Assembly: GCA_022072055.1 (NCBI GenBank)
Contig: JAJVIK010000013.1
Location: 272,878-336,877, forward strand
DNA from: a bacterium
GTDB lineage: Bacteria > Hinthialibacterota > Hinthialibacteria > OLB16
Direction: 5' to 3'
Length of the DNA: 64,000 nt
How positions within the stretch are numbered: the stretch's first letter is position 1; each line of letters begins with the position of its first letter. Under the pieces are notes generated by a model, which saw nothing but the letters and a program-made list of their open reading frames with translations, was not told the DNA's origin and made no database searches. A program made the position numbers and the translations under genes. This document shows, piece after piece, positions 49,227 through 57,353 of the stretch.

Positions 49227-49667
49227 GTGACAATCAAGGAGGCAACATTTCAGGGAGCCAATTGGGAGGACTACTCGGAAGTTGAATTTGCGTGGCTCGA
49301 TGACACCCTGAGAGGAGGGGGCTTGCCGCGTGAAGATATGCAGACTCTTGCCGACAAGTTTGGACTACGGTTAAGGACACGCTCCGCAGAAGAAATCGGG
49401 GATATTCTGATCAACGATATCCCGAAGAAGAAGCTCCTCCCCGCAGTCACGGAAATTGTTGCACGATACCCTTACCTCTATGCGCGAGACGAGTACATCC
49501 GGCTCTTTCAATCATTGGTCGCTCTTCCACCCGTTCTCCTACTGAAACTGTTCTTGCGGATCGGAGACAAGAGACTTTCTTCCGTTGTCAAAACCACTCC
49601 CTCGGAGTTCAAGCCGAGAGACATCGCTCGGTTTATCCTGAAGCTACATAAAGACACGTCCAAGTGA
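49227..49667 (+). CDS. hypothetical helical protein
   Basis: 146 residues from GTG 49227. Charged helical protein: VEFAWLDDTLRGGGLPREDM, LADKFGLRLRTRSAEEIGDIL, then KLLPAVTEIVARYPYLYARD. No known motif. The first 60 residues faintly recall the small adaptor domains (effector-associated type) of bacterial conflict systems, but this is not supported well enough to name. Confidence 0.55.
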   Translation: MTIKEATFQGANWEDYSEVEFAWLDDTLRGGGLPREDMQTLADKFGLRLRTRSAEEIGDILINDIPKKKLLPAVTEIVARYPYLYARDEYIRLFQSLVALPPVLLLKLFLRIGDKRLSSVVKTTPSEFKPRDIARFILKLHKDTSK

Positions 49668-49774
49668 AGATGCCTCTCAGGCATCTTTCCCTTCCTTTCC
49701 CGATTCCCCCCACTCGGTACGCTGGGCGCAGAGTTCTTTCAGAACCCATCACACCCATACCCGAAAGGAGGACC

Positions 49775-50710
49775 ATGTCCATGGTCCAAGCAGCGTACCA
49801 GACTCATGTCCAGCACAGCCCCCTCCCGATCCTTGTGGTCACGGAAGCCGAACGCGGGTACGACGTGTTCTCGCCCGACGATCCCCGCACCCACTTCCAC
49901 GTGGGCGGCACCCCCGCCGCGCCCACCTGCACCTGTCCCGTGTTCCTGCGTCGCTCCGACCCGTTCCACCGCTGTCCCCACATTCTCGCCGTCTTCGGCG
50001 GGAGAGGGGGCAGCGGGCAGCCGGTTCCGGAACCCGATTCCCTGGAGGCCGAGGAACGCCTCGCGATCCAGGCCGAGAGTTCCTTCCCCGGCGCGGAGAC
50101 CCGCCGCGCGATCCCCCAGTTCCCCAGTGACCTCACGATCAAGCGCAGTGTCTCCCCGGACGGCAAGATCGACTCGCTCTCGGTGGAGCTGTCCTGCCCG
50201 GTCCACGAGGCCGATTTTGGAGCCACGGTGAACCAGGCCTGCATGGCGCTCGGAATCCAGGACGCCATCGTCCAGACCTTCCTCGCGGACAGGCGCGGCA
50301 GCCGAACCCAAGGCAACGGCAACGGACGGCCACCGTCGAACGGAAACACCGGTCCACAGACCGGCGCGTACGGCCAGGGAGGGTCTCCCTCCAACGGCCA
50401 GTACCGGCAACAGTCCAACGGCCACCCCGTCCGCGCCACGCTCGTGAGCGTTGGCGGGATGCAGACCAAGTCCGGGTGGAGGCTGTACCTCCTCGTGGAC
50501 GTGAGCGGCAAACAGTACAAACTGTTCGGGAACCACCAGCAGCTGGCGGAACACCTGGCGAGCGCCGGTCACTCCATCAACCCGGTCCAGATCTACCCGG
50601 AACTGAAGTTCAACCTCCCGTGCCAGGTGCTCCTGGAACCGAGCAAGGACGGCAAGTACACCAACGTGGCCAAGGTGTTCCCGGCGTACCAAGAGGGGGT
50701 GCCGTACTGA
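49775..50710 (+). CDS. SWIM-zinc-finger protein with C-terminal OB-like domain
   Basis: About 311 residues from the ATG at 49775 (AAAGGAGG before it; a longer frame from 49664 is rejected). A SWIM motif, CTCPVFLRRSDPFHRCPH (C52, C54, C67, H69), gives a CxCxnCxH zinc site. A disordered Gly/Asn/Gln linker (GNGNGRPPSNGNTGPQTGAY) follows. The end (VRATLVSVGGMQTKSGWRLYLL, then LPCQVLLEPSKDGKYTNVAKVF) looks like a small beta-barrel. SWIM proteins bind DNA or partner recombinases (as SWS1/Shu2 with RAD51). It overlaps the RecB-like nuclease gene by one base, so the two probably work together on DNA ends. Confidence 0.78.
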   Translation: MSMVQAAYQTHVQHSPLPILVVTEAERGYDVFSPDDPRTHFHVGGTPAAPTCTCPVFLRRSDPFHRCPHILAVFGGRGGSGQPVPEPDSLEAEERLAIQAESSFPGAETRRAIPQFPSDLTIKRSVSPDGKIDSLSVELSCPVHEADFGATVNQACMALGIQDAIVQTFLADRRGSRTQGNGNGRPPSNGNTGPQTGAYGQGGSPSNGQYRQQSNGHPVRATLVSVGGMQTKSGWRLYLLVDVSGKQYKLFGNHQQLAEHLASAGHSINPVQIYPELKFNLPCQVLLEPSKDGKYTNVAKVFPAYQEGVPY

Positions 50711-51498
50711 TGGTGGCCAACGCAAACGACGACCAACTCCTCCCCCCAAGCGTTCCCCACCTCTCGTATTCGCAGGCCAACAAGTACTTGACCTGCCCGG
50801 AGCAGTACCGCCTGTACTACCTCGAACGCCTCCGTCCCACGCAAGAAGCGGCGAGCCTCGTCTTCGGCAACCTGATCCACCAGGCGCTCGCCGCGCTCTT
50901 CCAGGAGGGGGCGGACCCGGTGAAGTTCTTCCAGGACGCCTGGGACTGCACCGAGGAGCGCGACCTGCGTTTCGCCTTCAGGGAGAAACGGGAGACTCTG
51001 CGCGAACGGGGGACCCTGCTCCTTGAGAAGTTCGTGTCCGAGGAGATCCCCAAGCTCGGCACGGTCCACGACTCCGAGAAGGAGTTCACGCTGACGCTCA
51101 CCAACCTGGATCTCCCCTTTGTGGGGTACGTGGACCTGGTGGCGGACGTGGACGGGAAACGGACCGTGATTGACTTCAAGACCTCGGGTTCCTCCTACGA
51201 GGACCACGAGGCCCTTCTTTCGGACCAACTCACCGCCTACCAATGCGCCGAACCCTTCGCGGAACAGTCCGCCCTGGTGGTCTTTGTGAAGACCAAGGAG
51301 CCCAAAATCGAGTGGCACTGGTCCACCCGGACCGGGGCGCAACTGCGGGAATACCTGGAGAAACTGGGGTTAATTGCCCAGGAAATCCACGACCGCCGTT
51401 TCTACAAGCGTCCCGGCCAGCACTGCGCCTGGTGCGACTTCCTCGCGGTCTGCACCGGGGACCGGAAGCGGGCCGAGGAGACGCTGCGGAGGGTGTGA
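50710..51498 (+). CDS. RecB/Cas4-like nuclease with a 4Fe-4S cluster
   Basis: 262 residues; the ATG overlaps the previous stop (TGATG). The PD-(D/E)XK active site is visible: H57 in VFGNLIHQAL, D in FVGYVDLVADVDG, and DFK in TVIDFKTSG. C29 (YLTCPEQY) and three cysteines at the end (HCAWCDFLAVC) fit the iron-sulphur cluster of AddB/Cas4-type nucleases. A single-strand or end-processing exonuclease that makes recombination substrates. No cas1/cas2 or repeat array is near, so it is not a CRISPR gene. A terminator follows. Confidence 0.88.
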   Translation: MVANANDDQLLPPSVPHLSYSQANKYLTCPEQYRLYYLERLRPTQEAASLVFGNLIHQALAALFQEGADPVKFFQDAWDCTEERDLRFAFREKRETLRERGTLLLEKFVSEEIPKLGTVHDSEKEFTLTLTNLDLPFVGYVDLVADVDGKRTVIDFKTSGSSYEDHEALLSDQLTAYQCAEPFAEQSALVVFVKTKEPKIEWHWSTRTGAQLREYLEKLGLIAQEIHDRRFYKRPGQHCAWCDFLAVCTGDRKRAEETLRRV

Positions 51499-51514
51499 GG
51501 AGGATTCCCTTTGA

Positions 51515-51540
51515 CCCAGCCTGATGAGGGCTGGGTTTTT
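51515..51540 (+). terminator. intrinsic terminator after the RecB-like gene
   Basis: CCCAGCC, seven bases, GGCTGGG and TTTTT, 16 bases past the stop codon. Confidence 0.88.
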
Positions 51541-51723
51541 GCTCATATCACCATCACTTGGCGAGTGCCCTGTTTTGTACAGAGACATCTTGACTTCCCG
51601 TCGGACACTGATCTACCTTCTCCGAATGAATGACTAAGATGGACAATCCCTCGGCTCTGTCGCCACTGAACCAGCTTGCCAGCAACTGACAATTGGGGCA
51701 CAGATGTCGTAAGGACGCTGACA
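51541..51723. other. leader region of the cyclase-like/STAND operon
   Basis: No gene seen. AT-rich, and expected to contain the promoter. AAGGA lies eight bases before GTG 51724 and supports that start. Confidence 0.4.
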
Positions 51724-52389
51724 GTGGCAATATCATTGACTGAGCGTTTTGGCTGGGTGGTATACCTTGATGTCTACGGCTTCACGGCTTTGGTCAAGGG
51801 AGGGAACCCAACACAGATCCACGAACGGCTTCTTCAGTGCGAAACCGAAATAACCAGAATCCTGCGAAGATCTGCAGTCAAGAAATTTACCTTCTCGGAC
51901 AGCACACTCCTCTTCTTTCCAGCCGTTCAGAAGAAGAAATTAGTCGTTCTGAAGCGCTGCCTTGAGTTGGTTGCAGTGGTCATGGGTGTCTTTATTCGGA
52001 AACATCTCCCGCTCCGGGGTGGGATTTCATACGGTTCCGTCACATTGGGCGAAGGCTTGCTTATCGGTGAGCCAGTGATACATGCAGTCCAATACGAGTC
52101 GATTGTCAATGGTCCCTTTGTTCTCCTGCCCGCGAAGGAGCTCGCCCAGTACAACCCCCTTACCTCCTTCAATCCAGACTTGCCGCCAAACATACTTATA
52201 ACCCTAAACGATGGCAATTGCATGTCTGGGACCCTTGTGTGCCCATTCCCCAGAGAGGACCTTGCAAACCTCGCTTCCGAGCAATTTATGCATCACTCAG
52301 TCCACGGCCCATTCACTGTGGCTAAAATGTGGAAAGATACACTCGACCTCCTTCGCCAGACTTCGCCCTCGACGCCGGAGGTACCATAG
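51724..52389 (+). CDS. class III nucleotide-cyclase-like protein, Pycsar-like candidate
   Basis: 221 residues from GTG 51724 (AAGGA before it; TTG 51676 is an alternative). The class III cyclase fold is suggested by YLDVYGFTALV with the first metal aspartate D16, FTFSDSTLLFF with the second D59, then RGGISYGSVTLGEG and GEPVIHAVQYES, where this fold has RGxIxxGxxxxxxxxxxGxA. Similar domains include PycC, the cyclase that starts the Pycsar antiphage response, and other bacterial DxxGF domains. It has no GGDEF motif and no membrane segment. It overlaps the NTPase gene by one base. Whether it makes a cyclic nucleotide or only binds one is unknown. Confidence 0.78.
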   Translation: MAISLTERFGWVVYLDVYGFTALVKGGNPTQIHERLLQCETEITRILRRSAVKKFTFSDSTLLFFPAVQKKKLVVLKRCLELVAVVMGVFIRKHLPLRGGISYGSVTLGEGLLIGEPVIHAVQYESIVNGPFVLLPAKELAQYNPLTSFNPDLPPNILITLNDGNCMSGTLVCPFPREDLANLASEQFMHHSVHGPFTVAKMWKDTLDLLRQTSPSTPEVP

Positions 52390-54677
52390 TGCGCAACCTG
52401 AGGGAATTCATCAAACACTGTATCGATACACCGCTTAAGGACCCCACTTTCATCCTCCCAGATTCTGATGGCTGGATTGACGCGATTGACAAGACTATTC
52501 CATCTCCCCACGAAGGAAGCCACGCCCCTCCGAGTGGATCAACACGGGATGAATACGTCCATCGGCGACTAGGACATATTGCAGTTAATCCTCATAACTC
52601 AGAAAACACTGAAGCCCTGGTCGCGTCTTATACTTTTCCGGACGATCTTGATTTACCCTCTGTGTACATCAATCGTTCACATGAAGGCGTCAGACTTGCG
52701 GTACAGCAACTGGTTCTTATGGCCCTAAGGGAACGAGATTTCATATATGGAACTGACCCTCTGGACCGCACGGGTCGGAAACTTGCTGCTGCTGGCCATG
52801 ATTTGGTTGTCCTTCATGGCGAAAGGGGTTCAGGCAAAACCTTTTTCCTCAATTATGTACTATCTCATTTCTCTCACTATTTCGATTCCGAAAAAGTCAT
52901 CTGGGTCCGCCTGAATTTAGTCGAAGATTTTGGCAACAACGACTACCTTCTTCACAGAATCTATGCTCAGGCTACGAAAATCATTATGCGATACTATGAT
53001 CCACAATCTGATCAGTATCAACAGAAGCCAATTCCCCTATCAGTTTCCACACATCTTTATTCCTGGATTGAAGCCAACAAGCCCAACCGCGACGAGGCTA
53101 GTGTTCTCAATCAAAAGGTCATGGGAATGTGTCAAGTATTTCATCATAAGACACGAGATGAGAGAGTTACTCCTAATCTCGTTCCGATGGTTCTTGGAAG
53201 AAGGTCCTTCGAATACGCTCAAGAATCAGGGTACTCCTTTATCATCGTACTTGACGGATTGGACCAGTTAGATGCAACTCCTTTTCACAAAAGGAAATTT
53301 GAAAATCTGCTCCAATCAACCGATAATCTTGCGAGAGATCAAGCAGCCCTTGGGATGGTATTCCTGGTGGTCACCAGGACAAACACTCTCCGTTCCTTGC
53401 CGAATGCCAATATCTCACCGTATATTAATTCAGCAATCATTGAGTGGCGCCTGAAGGAGATCCCACTTGATAGCATCTTGCATGTCCGGACGAGCTTTTT
53501 AAAATCCAATGTCGCCAGGCTATCAACCCAGCAGAATTGGGATACGAGTGATTGGCCGCAGCATATCGACGAATTTGTGAATTTCGTATCGCAAGAAATC
53601 CGAGGAACGCGCTTTCCTGCTTCGTTCGGAGCAAATAGTAGGGCGCAAATGCAAATTGTGCAACTTATGTATTTCGACTTTCTGGACATTCAGCATGAAC
53701 GCCCCTATCTTTTGATTGAGTCTGTGGCGAAGGCCGGACTGCGATATCCTCCCAAGCACTACTCCTATTGCATTCCGCCAGGAAGGAGGGAATGGGAGCG
53801 AAGAGTTGGTACGCACACGCAACTTGATAATCATCTCCTCCCATTTATTTTCTCGTATCCTGTATTGGACTATTATTCGCATACAGACCCGTCGATTCTT
53901 CTACCCCCGCACAGTGCTGGGGTCCTCCTAGGACTTCGCGTGTTGCAGATTGTTGCTGCGCAAGAACATTTATTGAAACAGTCCCCTGTCTGTGATAGGT
54001 TGCGTCTCCATGAGTTGACTGAAATGTGTAAACGTCTATTTGATTATCCAAAGTTTTTGACAACACTTTTGCTTGAAGAGTTCGTGGAATATGAATTACT
54101 AAGTCTGGCAGGAAATGAAGGGCTTCGAGTTTCGAATACAACCATCTCTCCTCTATATGCTATGCCAAAGCTGTTTCATATGCTCGATCGTTTTATGTAT
54201 AATCTGGCGTATCTGAACCTTTGTGCTATGAGAGTTCCCTTTTCAATCCGAGCTTTTTCCAAGGAACCATCTTTTGTCCGCTCTGGAACGCTCGACTCGG
54301 TTAGGTACACCTCATTGAGGCACGAATCCCAGATGGAAAGAGAAGAGAAACTGTTTCAGTGGGTTACAACGAAGATCTTAAATTCTATAGCACTTTACAG
54401 ATTGCTTAACAGAATCAATACCACCCAGAAGACGATGTTTGAGGAGAGGCGTAGAGGTCTAAATGAGCGGCTGCAAAGAATTGCTTTGAATGCAAGCACT
54501 GGTTTGGAAGGGACGATGTGTGGTATATTCGAATTTCCGAGAGTTATGCGAGATGAACTGTTGGTTCAGTTGAATGCAATAGTGGAACAGCTAGGATACT
54601 CACGGCCGGACAGGATAGAGCGACTGAAAGAGGCGCTTAATGACTATTGGCGTAGCTGGGGGGAGGGCGGGAGGTAA
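52389..54677 (+). CDS. STAND-type P-loop NTPase coupled to the cyclase-like gene
   Basis: 762 residues from GTG 52389, which overlaps the previous stop (TAGTG) and has GGAGG seven bases upstream. Walker A is GERGSGKT (144-151) in VVLHGERGSGKTFFLNY. Walker B is SFIIVLDGLDQLD (about 283-295), with a VFLVVTRTNTLRSLP sensor 1-like strand. The following 350 residues are helical with winged-helix-like stretches (RLHELTEMCKRLFDYPKF, LLEEFVEYELLSLAGNEGLRVS). STAND NTPases oligomerise on sensing an invader or a ligand. No obvious effector such as TIR, nuclease or membrane segment was seen, so killing may depend on oligomerisation or on a domain I do not recognise. AT-rich compared with its neighbours. 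Confidence 0.85.
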   Translation: MRNLREFIKHCIDTPLKDPTFILPDSDGWIDAIDKTIPSPHEGSHAPPSGSTRDEYVHRRLGHIAVNPHNSENTEALVASYTFPDDLDLPSVYINRSHEGVRLAVQQLVLMALRERDFIYGTDPLDRTGRKLAAAGHDLVVLHGERGSGKTFFLNYVLSHFSHYFDSEKVIWVRLNLVEDFGNNDYLLHRIYAQATKIIMRYYDPQSDQYQQKPIPLSVSTHLYSWIEANKPNRDEASVLNQKVMGMCQVFHHKTRDERVTPNLVPMVLGRRSFEYAQESGYSFIIVLDGLDQLDATPFHKRKFENLLQSTDNLARDQAALGMVFLVVTRTNTLRSLPNANISPYINSAIIEWRLKEIPLDSILHVRTSFLKSNVARLSTQQNWDTSDWPQHIDEFVNFVSQEIRGTRFPASFGANSRAQMQIVQLMYFDFLDIQHERPYLLIESVAKAGLRYPPKHYSYCIPPGRREWERRVGTHTQLDNHLLPFIFSYPVLDYYSHTDPSILLPPHSAGVLLGLRVLQIVAAQEHLLKQSPVCDRLRLHELTEMCKRLFDYPKFLTTLLLEEFVEYELLSLAGNEGLRVSNTTISPLYAMPKLFHMLDRFMYNLAYLNLCAMRVPFSIRAFSKEPSFVRSGTLDSVRYTSLRHESQMEREEKLFQWVTTKILNSIALYRLLNRINTTQKTMFEERRRGLNERLQRIALNASTGLEGTMCGIFEFPRVMRDELLVQLNAIVEQLGYSRPDRIERLKEALNDYWRSWGEGGR

Positions 54678-54713
54678 CATGCGCCAACCGTGAAGGTGTG
54701 CAGAAAGGGAAGA

Positions 54714-54736
54714 GGGCACCGTAACAAGTGGTGCCC
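54714..54736 (-). terminator. hairpin between converging genes
   Basis: GGGCACC / GGTGCCC stem with a 9-base loop. Read on the minus strand it is followed by pyrimidine-rich TCTTCCCTTTC. It lies between the NTPase gene and the converging small gene; weak as a terminator. Confidence 0.4.
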
Positions 54737-54791
54737 TTGGAGTATGGTGGCGATGTTCCGACTCCCAAGCAGTGTAAGCAAAACAGTGAAG

Positions 54792-55094
54792 TCATCGCAA
54801 GCGAACGTCAACGTGCGGGATAGGACTGCAAGAATCGAGGCCAATAATACTGTAACTGTAGAGTCGTTTCGTCTGAGACACGTGAGAGTGCGGTTTCGCG
54901 TGGGTTTCAGCAATTGCCCTCTCGACGACTCTGTCAAAAGCTGACACTAGAGCTTCAGCGGGGCGTGGGACGTAAATGCGACGAGTCGAATGCCGACAGT
55001 CATAAACGTCGTCGAAAACGAATGATACTGTGATCCCAAAGGGCGGAAGCTCATCGGTCAACTTGATAGAAGGATCTTGTCTGGTTCTGGCCAT
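54792..55094 (-). CDS. small hypothetical protein
   Basis: 100 residues. The ATG at 55094 is preceded by AAAAGGAG with an eight-base spacer, which is the main support for the gene. Content: PPFGITVSFVFDDVYDCRHSTRRIYVP, then RPAEALVSAFDRVVERAI and TKRLYSYSIIGLD. Not recognised; possibly a small regulator or antitoxin-like protein. The inverted repeats upstream suggest a regulated promoter. Confidence 0.55.
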   Translation of the reverse strand: MARTRQDPSIKLTDELPPFGITVSFVFDDVYDCRHSTRRIYVPRPAEALVSAFDRVVERAIAETHAKPHSHVSQTKRLYSYSIIGLDSCSPIPHVDVRLR

Positions 55095-55119
55095 AGGACT
55101 TACTCCTTTTGAAGTGGAT

Positions 55120-55155
55120 TACACGCCTTCTTCACCGAAGGAGGCGTGTATACAC
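55120..55155. promoter_or_regulatory. inverted repeats upstream of the small gene
   Basis: TACACGCC (55120-55127) pairs with GGCGTGTA (55143-55150), and the perfect 10-base palindrome GTGTATACAC overlaps at 55146-55155. They lie 26-61 bases before the small minus-strand start codon and could be an operator. On the plus strand TATAAT occurs at 55182-55187 but no good -35 goes with it. Confidence 0.5.
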
Positions 55156-55490
55156 TCCAGGAATATGTCCGGGGCGTAGGCTATAATAGCAAATGGTTAG
55201 GAATTAGCAAGATGAAGTCTTCGGCACAAGGACATCGTCCATCGTATCGGACTTGCCAGCGGTGTCGACAGGGGAAGGAACAAGTGCGCGGCCATGTAGT
55301 CTTCGGTAGGGATTCTCGAATGAGAGAAGCGAAGCGAACAGTGCCCCTGTATCAACAGTCACTTGCGCCAGGAGGTGAGGCCAGCATGATAGCGGGAGAA
55401 GACGCGCAATGGAATCAAGGATAGGCTCTACCCGCACATTTCCCCTCCTTTCCCGCTTCATGGTCTTGATGCGAGACTGAGCCAGACCGC
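55156..55490. other. region without a confident gene
   Basis: Short frames exist on both strands (one on the minus strand starts at GTG 55494, overlapping the recombinase stop), but their sequences show no family features and their starts lack ribosome-binding sites. Confidence 0.4.
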
Positions 55491-57020
55491 TCACAATCCG
55501 AGTTCTTGCATCTTGAGATCAAACATGAATCCTTCTTTTGAGTTGACCCACTCCAGCAAAGTTCTAACTGGGTTCGGTTCAAGGACCCTTGCCCGGACGG
55601 GGGGCCGATTTAGGAGTAACTGAAACGGATTTGACGGCTCAACCACAACGTTTTTTCCGAACACCCTCCGGTTCGAACTGACGATTTCCACCAGTTGACG
55701 TTTTTCATCGGAATTTCCTGATTCGTACGTCAACAGAGCCGTTTTTGAAAGTTCGAAACATTTCTCCAACTTGGCGATGGAATTCGTGGAATCATCCTTC
55801 AAAGCGGTCAAATCCTCTTCCAGGTGATGGACCTCGAAAAGGATCGTGGCTTTCTTCTGGCAGAAGACATGATCCTCAAGCAACCCTTCCAGGTGCGAAT
55901 CGATAAGGCGGTCGAGACGCACCTTGGCTCGTCCCAGCTGTAAACGGAGCTGCTCCCCTCGCTTTTCTCGCTCCTCGTTGAATTCAGTCCGCATGTGGGC
56001 AATCAATCTGAGCATACACTCAATCTGCGCCTCCGAGGGTTGGATTTGAGCCAGGAGACCGCGGACGGTCTTCTCAACCTCTTCCTCACGAGCCGAAGCC
56101 TTGTCCACACAGCGCCGGTTGTGGCACCGGTAGTAGATATGGCCCTTGTGCAGTTCGCCGGTCAGTAGCCGTCCACAGGCTCCACACGTGAGGAGGCCAC
56201 GGAAGAGGAATGGGTGAACGAAGCTGACGTGGCGGACCCTGCCAGCCAGAATCTCTTGGACGGTTTCAAACAGGTGCCGGGAGATAAGCGGCTGATGAAC
56301 TCCCTGAAAGACTTCTCCCCTTGGCCCCATCTTGAGGACGCCGATGTAGAAGGGGTTCTTGAGAATGCATGAAATGGCGGAGCGTTTCAGTGGCTCCCCG
56401 TGCCGGTTGCTCAAACCCATGCGGCGTGCTTCTTCGACAAGGGTGTCGAGGCTGTGGCTCCCAGTGGCGTATCGCTCAAAGAGGTACCGCACGAGCCGCC
56501 CACGGGCAGGGTCAATCTCCTTGGGATTGCCTTTCCCTCGATCCAGGTATCCGAGCGGCGCAGCCAAGGGATACAAGCCCTGCTTCAGACGCCCATACAT
56601 TCCCTTGCGGGTTTCCTCGCGAAGATTGCGGATAAAGTCCGCCGCGACGACGGCTTGAATATCGGCTGACAACCGCCCACCACGTGTGTGAAGATCGAGA
56701 GAGTCTCCTGCGAAATGGACCTCCACGCCGGAATCGATCAAGTCCCCGAGATCCGCCCAATCCTTGAGGTTACGAGCCGAACGGTCAATCTTATGAATGA
56801 CAACGCCCTCAACTTTGCGCCTTCGGAGCATGGCGAGCATTTGATTGAACACGGGCCGTCCGCGCTTCGCGGCTGTCTCCCGTTCCTCGAACCACTCGGA
56901 GACAGCCAGATTGTTCCGGACGGCGTAGCCTTCAATCGCGGAGCGCTGCTCCTGGAGCGACACGCCCTTCTCGCCTTGCTTGGCGGTCGAGACGCGAATG
57001 TATCCCGCGTATGTTTTCAT
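55491..57020 (-). CDS. second large serine recombinase
   Basis: 509 residues. The catalytic domain begins TYAGYIRVSTAKQGEKGVSL with the nucleophile S11, then VEGVVIHKIDRSARNLKDW and a resolvase-like E helix. The recombinase domain (APLGYLDRGKG) follows, and a zinc ribbon with LLTCGACGRLL and YYRCHNRRC. It has a coiled-coil region and a C-terminal extension. It differs from the recombinase at 23462-24958 throughout (only general family motifs are shared), so they have different att sites. Its ATG overlaps the stop of a small upstream gene (ATGA). It may mark a second element inserted into the first, or an excision partner. Confidence 0.95.
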   Translation of the reverse strand: MKTYAGYIRVSTAKQGEKGVSLQEQRSAIEGYAVRNNLAVSEWFEERETAAKRGRPVFNQMLAMLRRRKVEGVVIHKIDRSARNLKDWADLGDLIDSGVEVHFAGDSLDLHTRGGRLSADIQAVVAADFIRNLREETRKGMYGRLKQGLYPLAAPLGYLDRGKGNPKEIDPARGRLVRYLFERYATGSHSLDTLVEEARRMGLSNRHGEPLKRSAISCILKNPFYIGVLKMGPRGEVFQGVHQPLISRHLFETVQEILAGRVRHVSFVHPFLFRGLLTCGACGRLLTGELHKGHIYYRCHNRRCVDKASAREEEVEKTVRGLLAQIQPSEAQIECMLRLIAHMRTEFNEEREKRGEQLRLQLGRAKVRLDRLIDSHLEGLLEDHVFCQKKATILFEVHHLEEDLTALKDDSTNSIAKLEKCFELSKTALLTYESGNSDEKRQLVEIVSSNRRVFGKNVVVEPSNPFQLLLNRPPVRARVLEPNPVRTLLEWVNSKEGFMFDLKMQELGL

Positions 57021-57247
57021 GGGTGAGAAGAGGATGGGTTCTCCACCGAAGTGGAGAGCTTCGAAGCTACCGTTTTGCGGGACGGTTCGTCAAACGAGTT
57101 ATCCACAAGCTCCCGTTCTTGCCGCTCCACGATTTCCATAACGAGGGACAGATAGCGGCGCAGATTGAATTCTGCCTCCTGGAGTTCTTCTTCGCTCAAG
57201 CCGGGGAAAAGCTCCCTGAGAGGAGAAGAGGGAAGAGTGCCGTCCAT
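57017..57247 (-). CDS. small protein coupled to the second recombinase
   Basis: About 76 residues from the ATG at 57247; longer starts up to 57382 overlap the divergent gene. SPLRELFPGLSEEELQEAEFNLRRYLSLVMEIVERQ is a helical segment; the tail is Ser/Pro-rich. It overlaps the recombinase start by four bases. It might be a small accessory or directionality-type factor, by position only. No ribosome site was found. Confidence 0.55.
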   Translation of the reverse strand: MDGTLPSSPLRELFPGLSEEELQEAEFNLRRYLSLVMEIVERQERELVDNSFDEPSRKTVASKLSTSVENPSSSHP

Positions 57248-57353
57248 TTCATGAGCGTATCGGTTCTGTTTCAACGGCCAAGACGGGAAGACGTGCCGTT
57301 TCCCGCAACTTCCCCCTCCTTGGTCTTCCTCCACCGGTTGATACCGTGAGCGC

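Noticed and set aside
50710-51498. Cas4 of a CRISPR system
   Set aside because: No repeat array or other cas gene in the window; better read as a general Fe-S RecB-like nuclease.
55146-55424. 92-codon plus-strand frame, and the 96-codon minus-strand frame starting at 55494
   Set aside because: Neither has family features or a ribosome site; the GTGA overlap of the minus frame alone is weak evidence.
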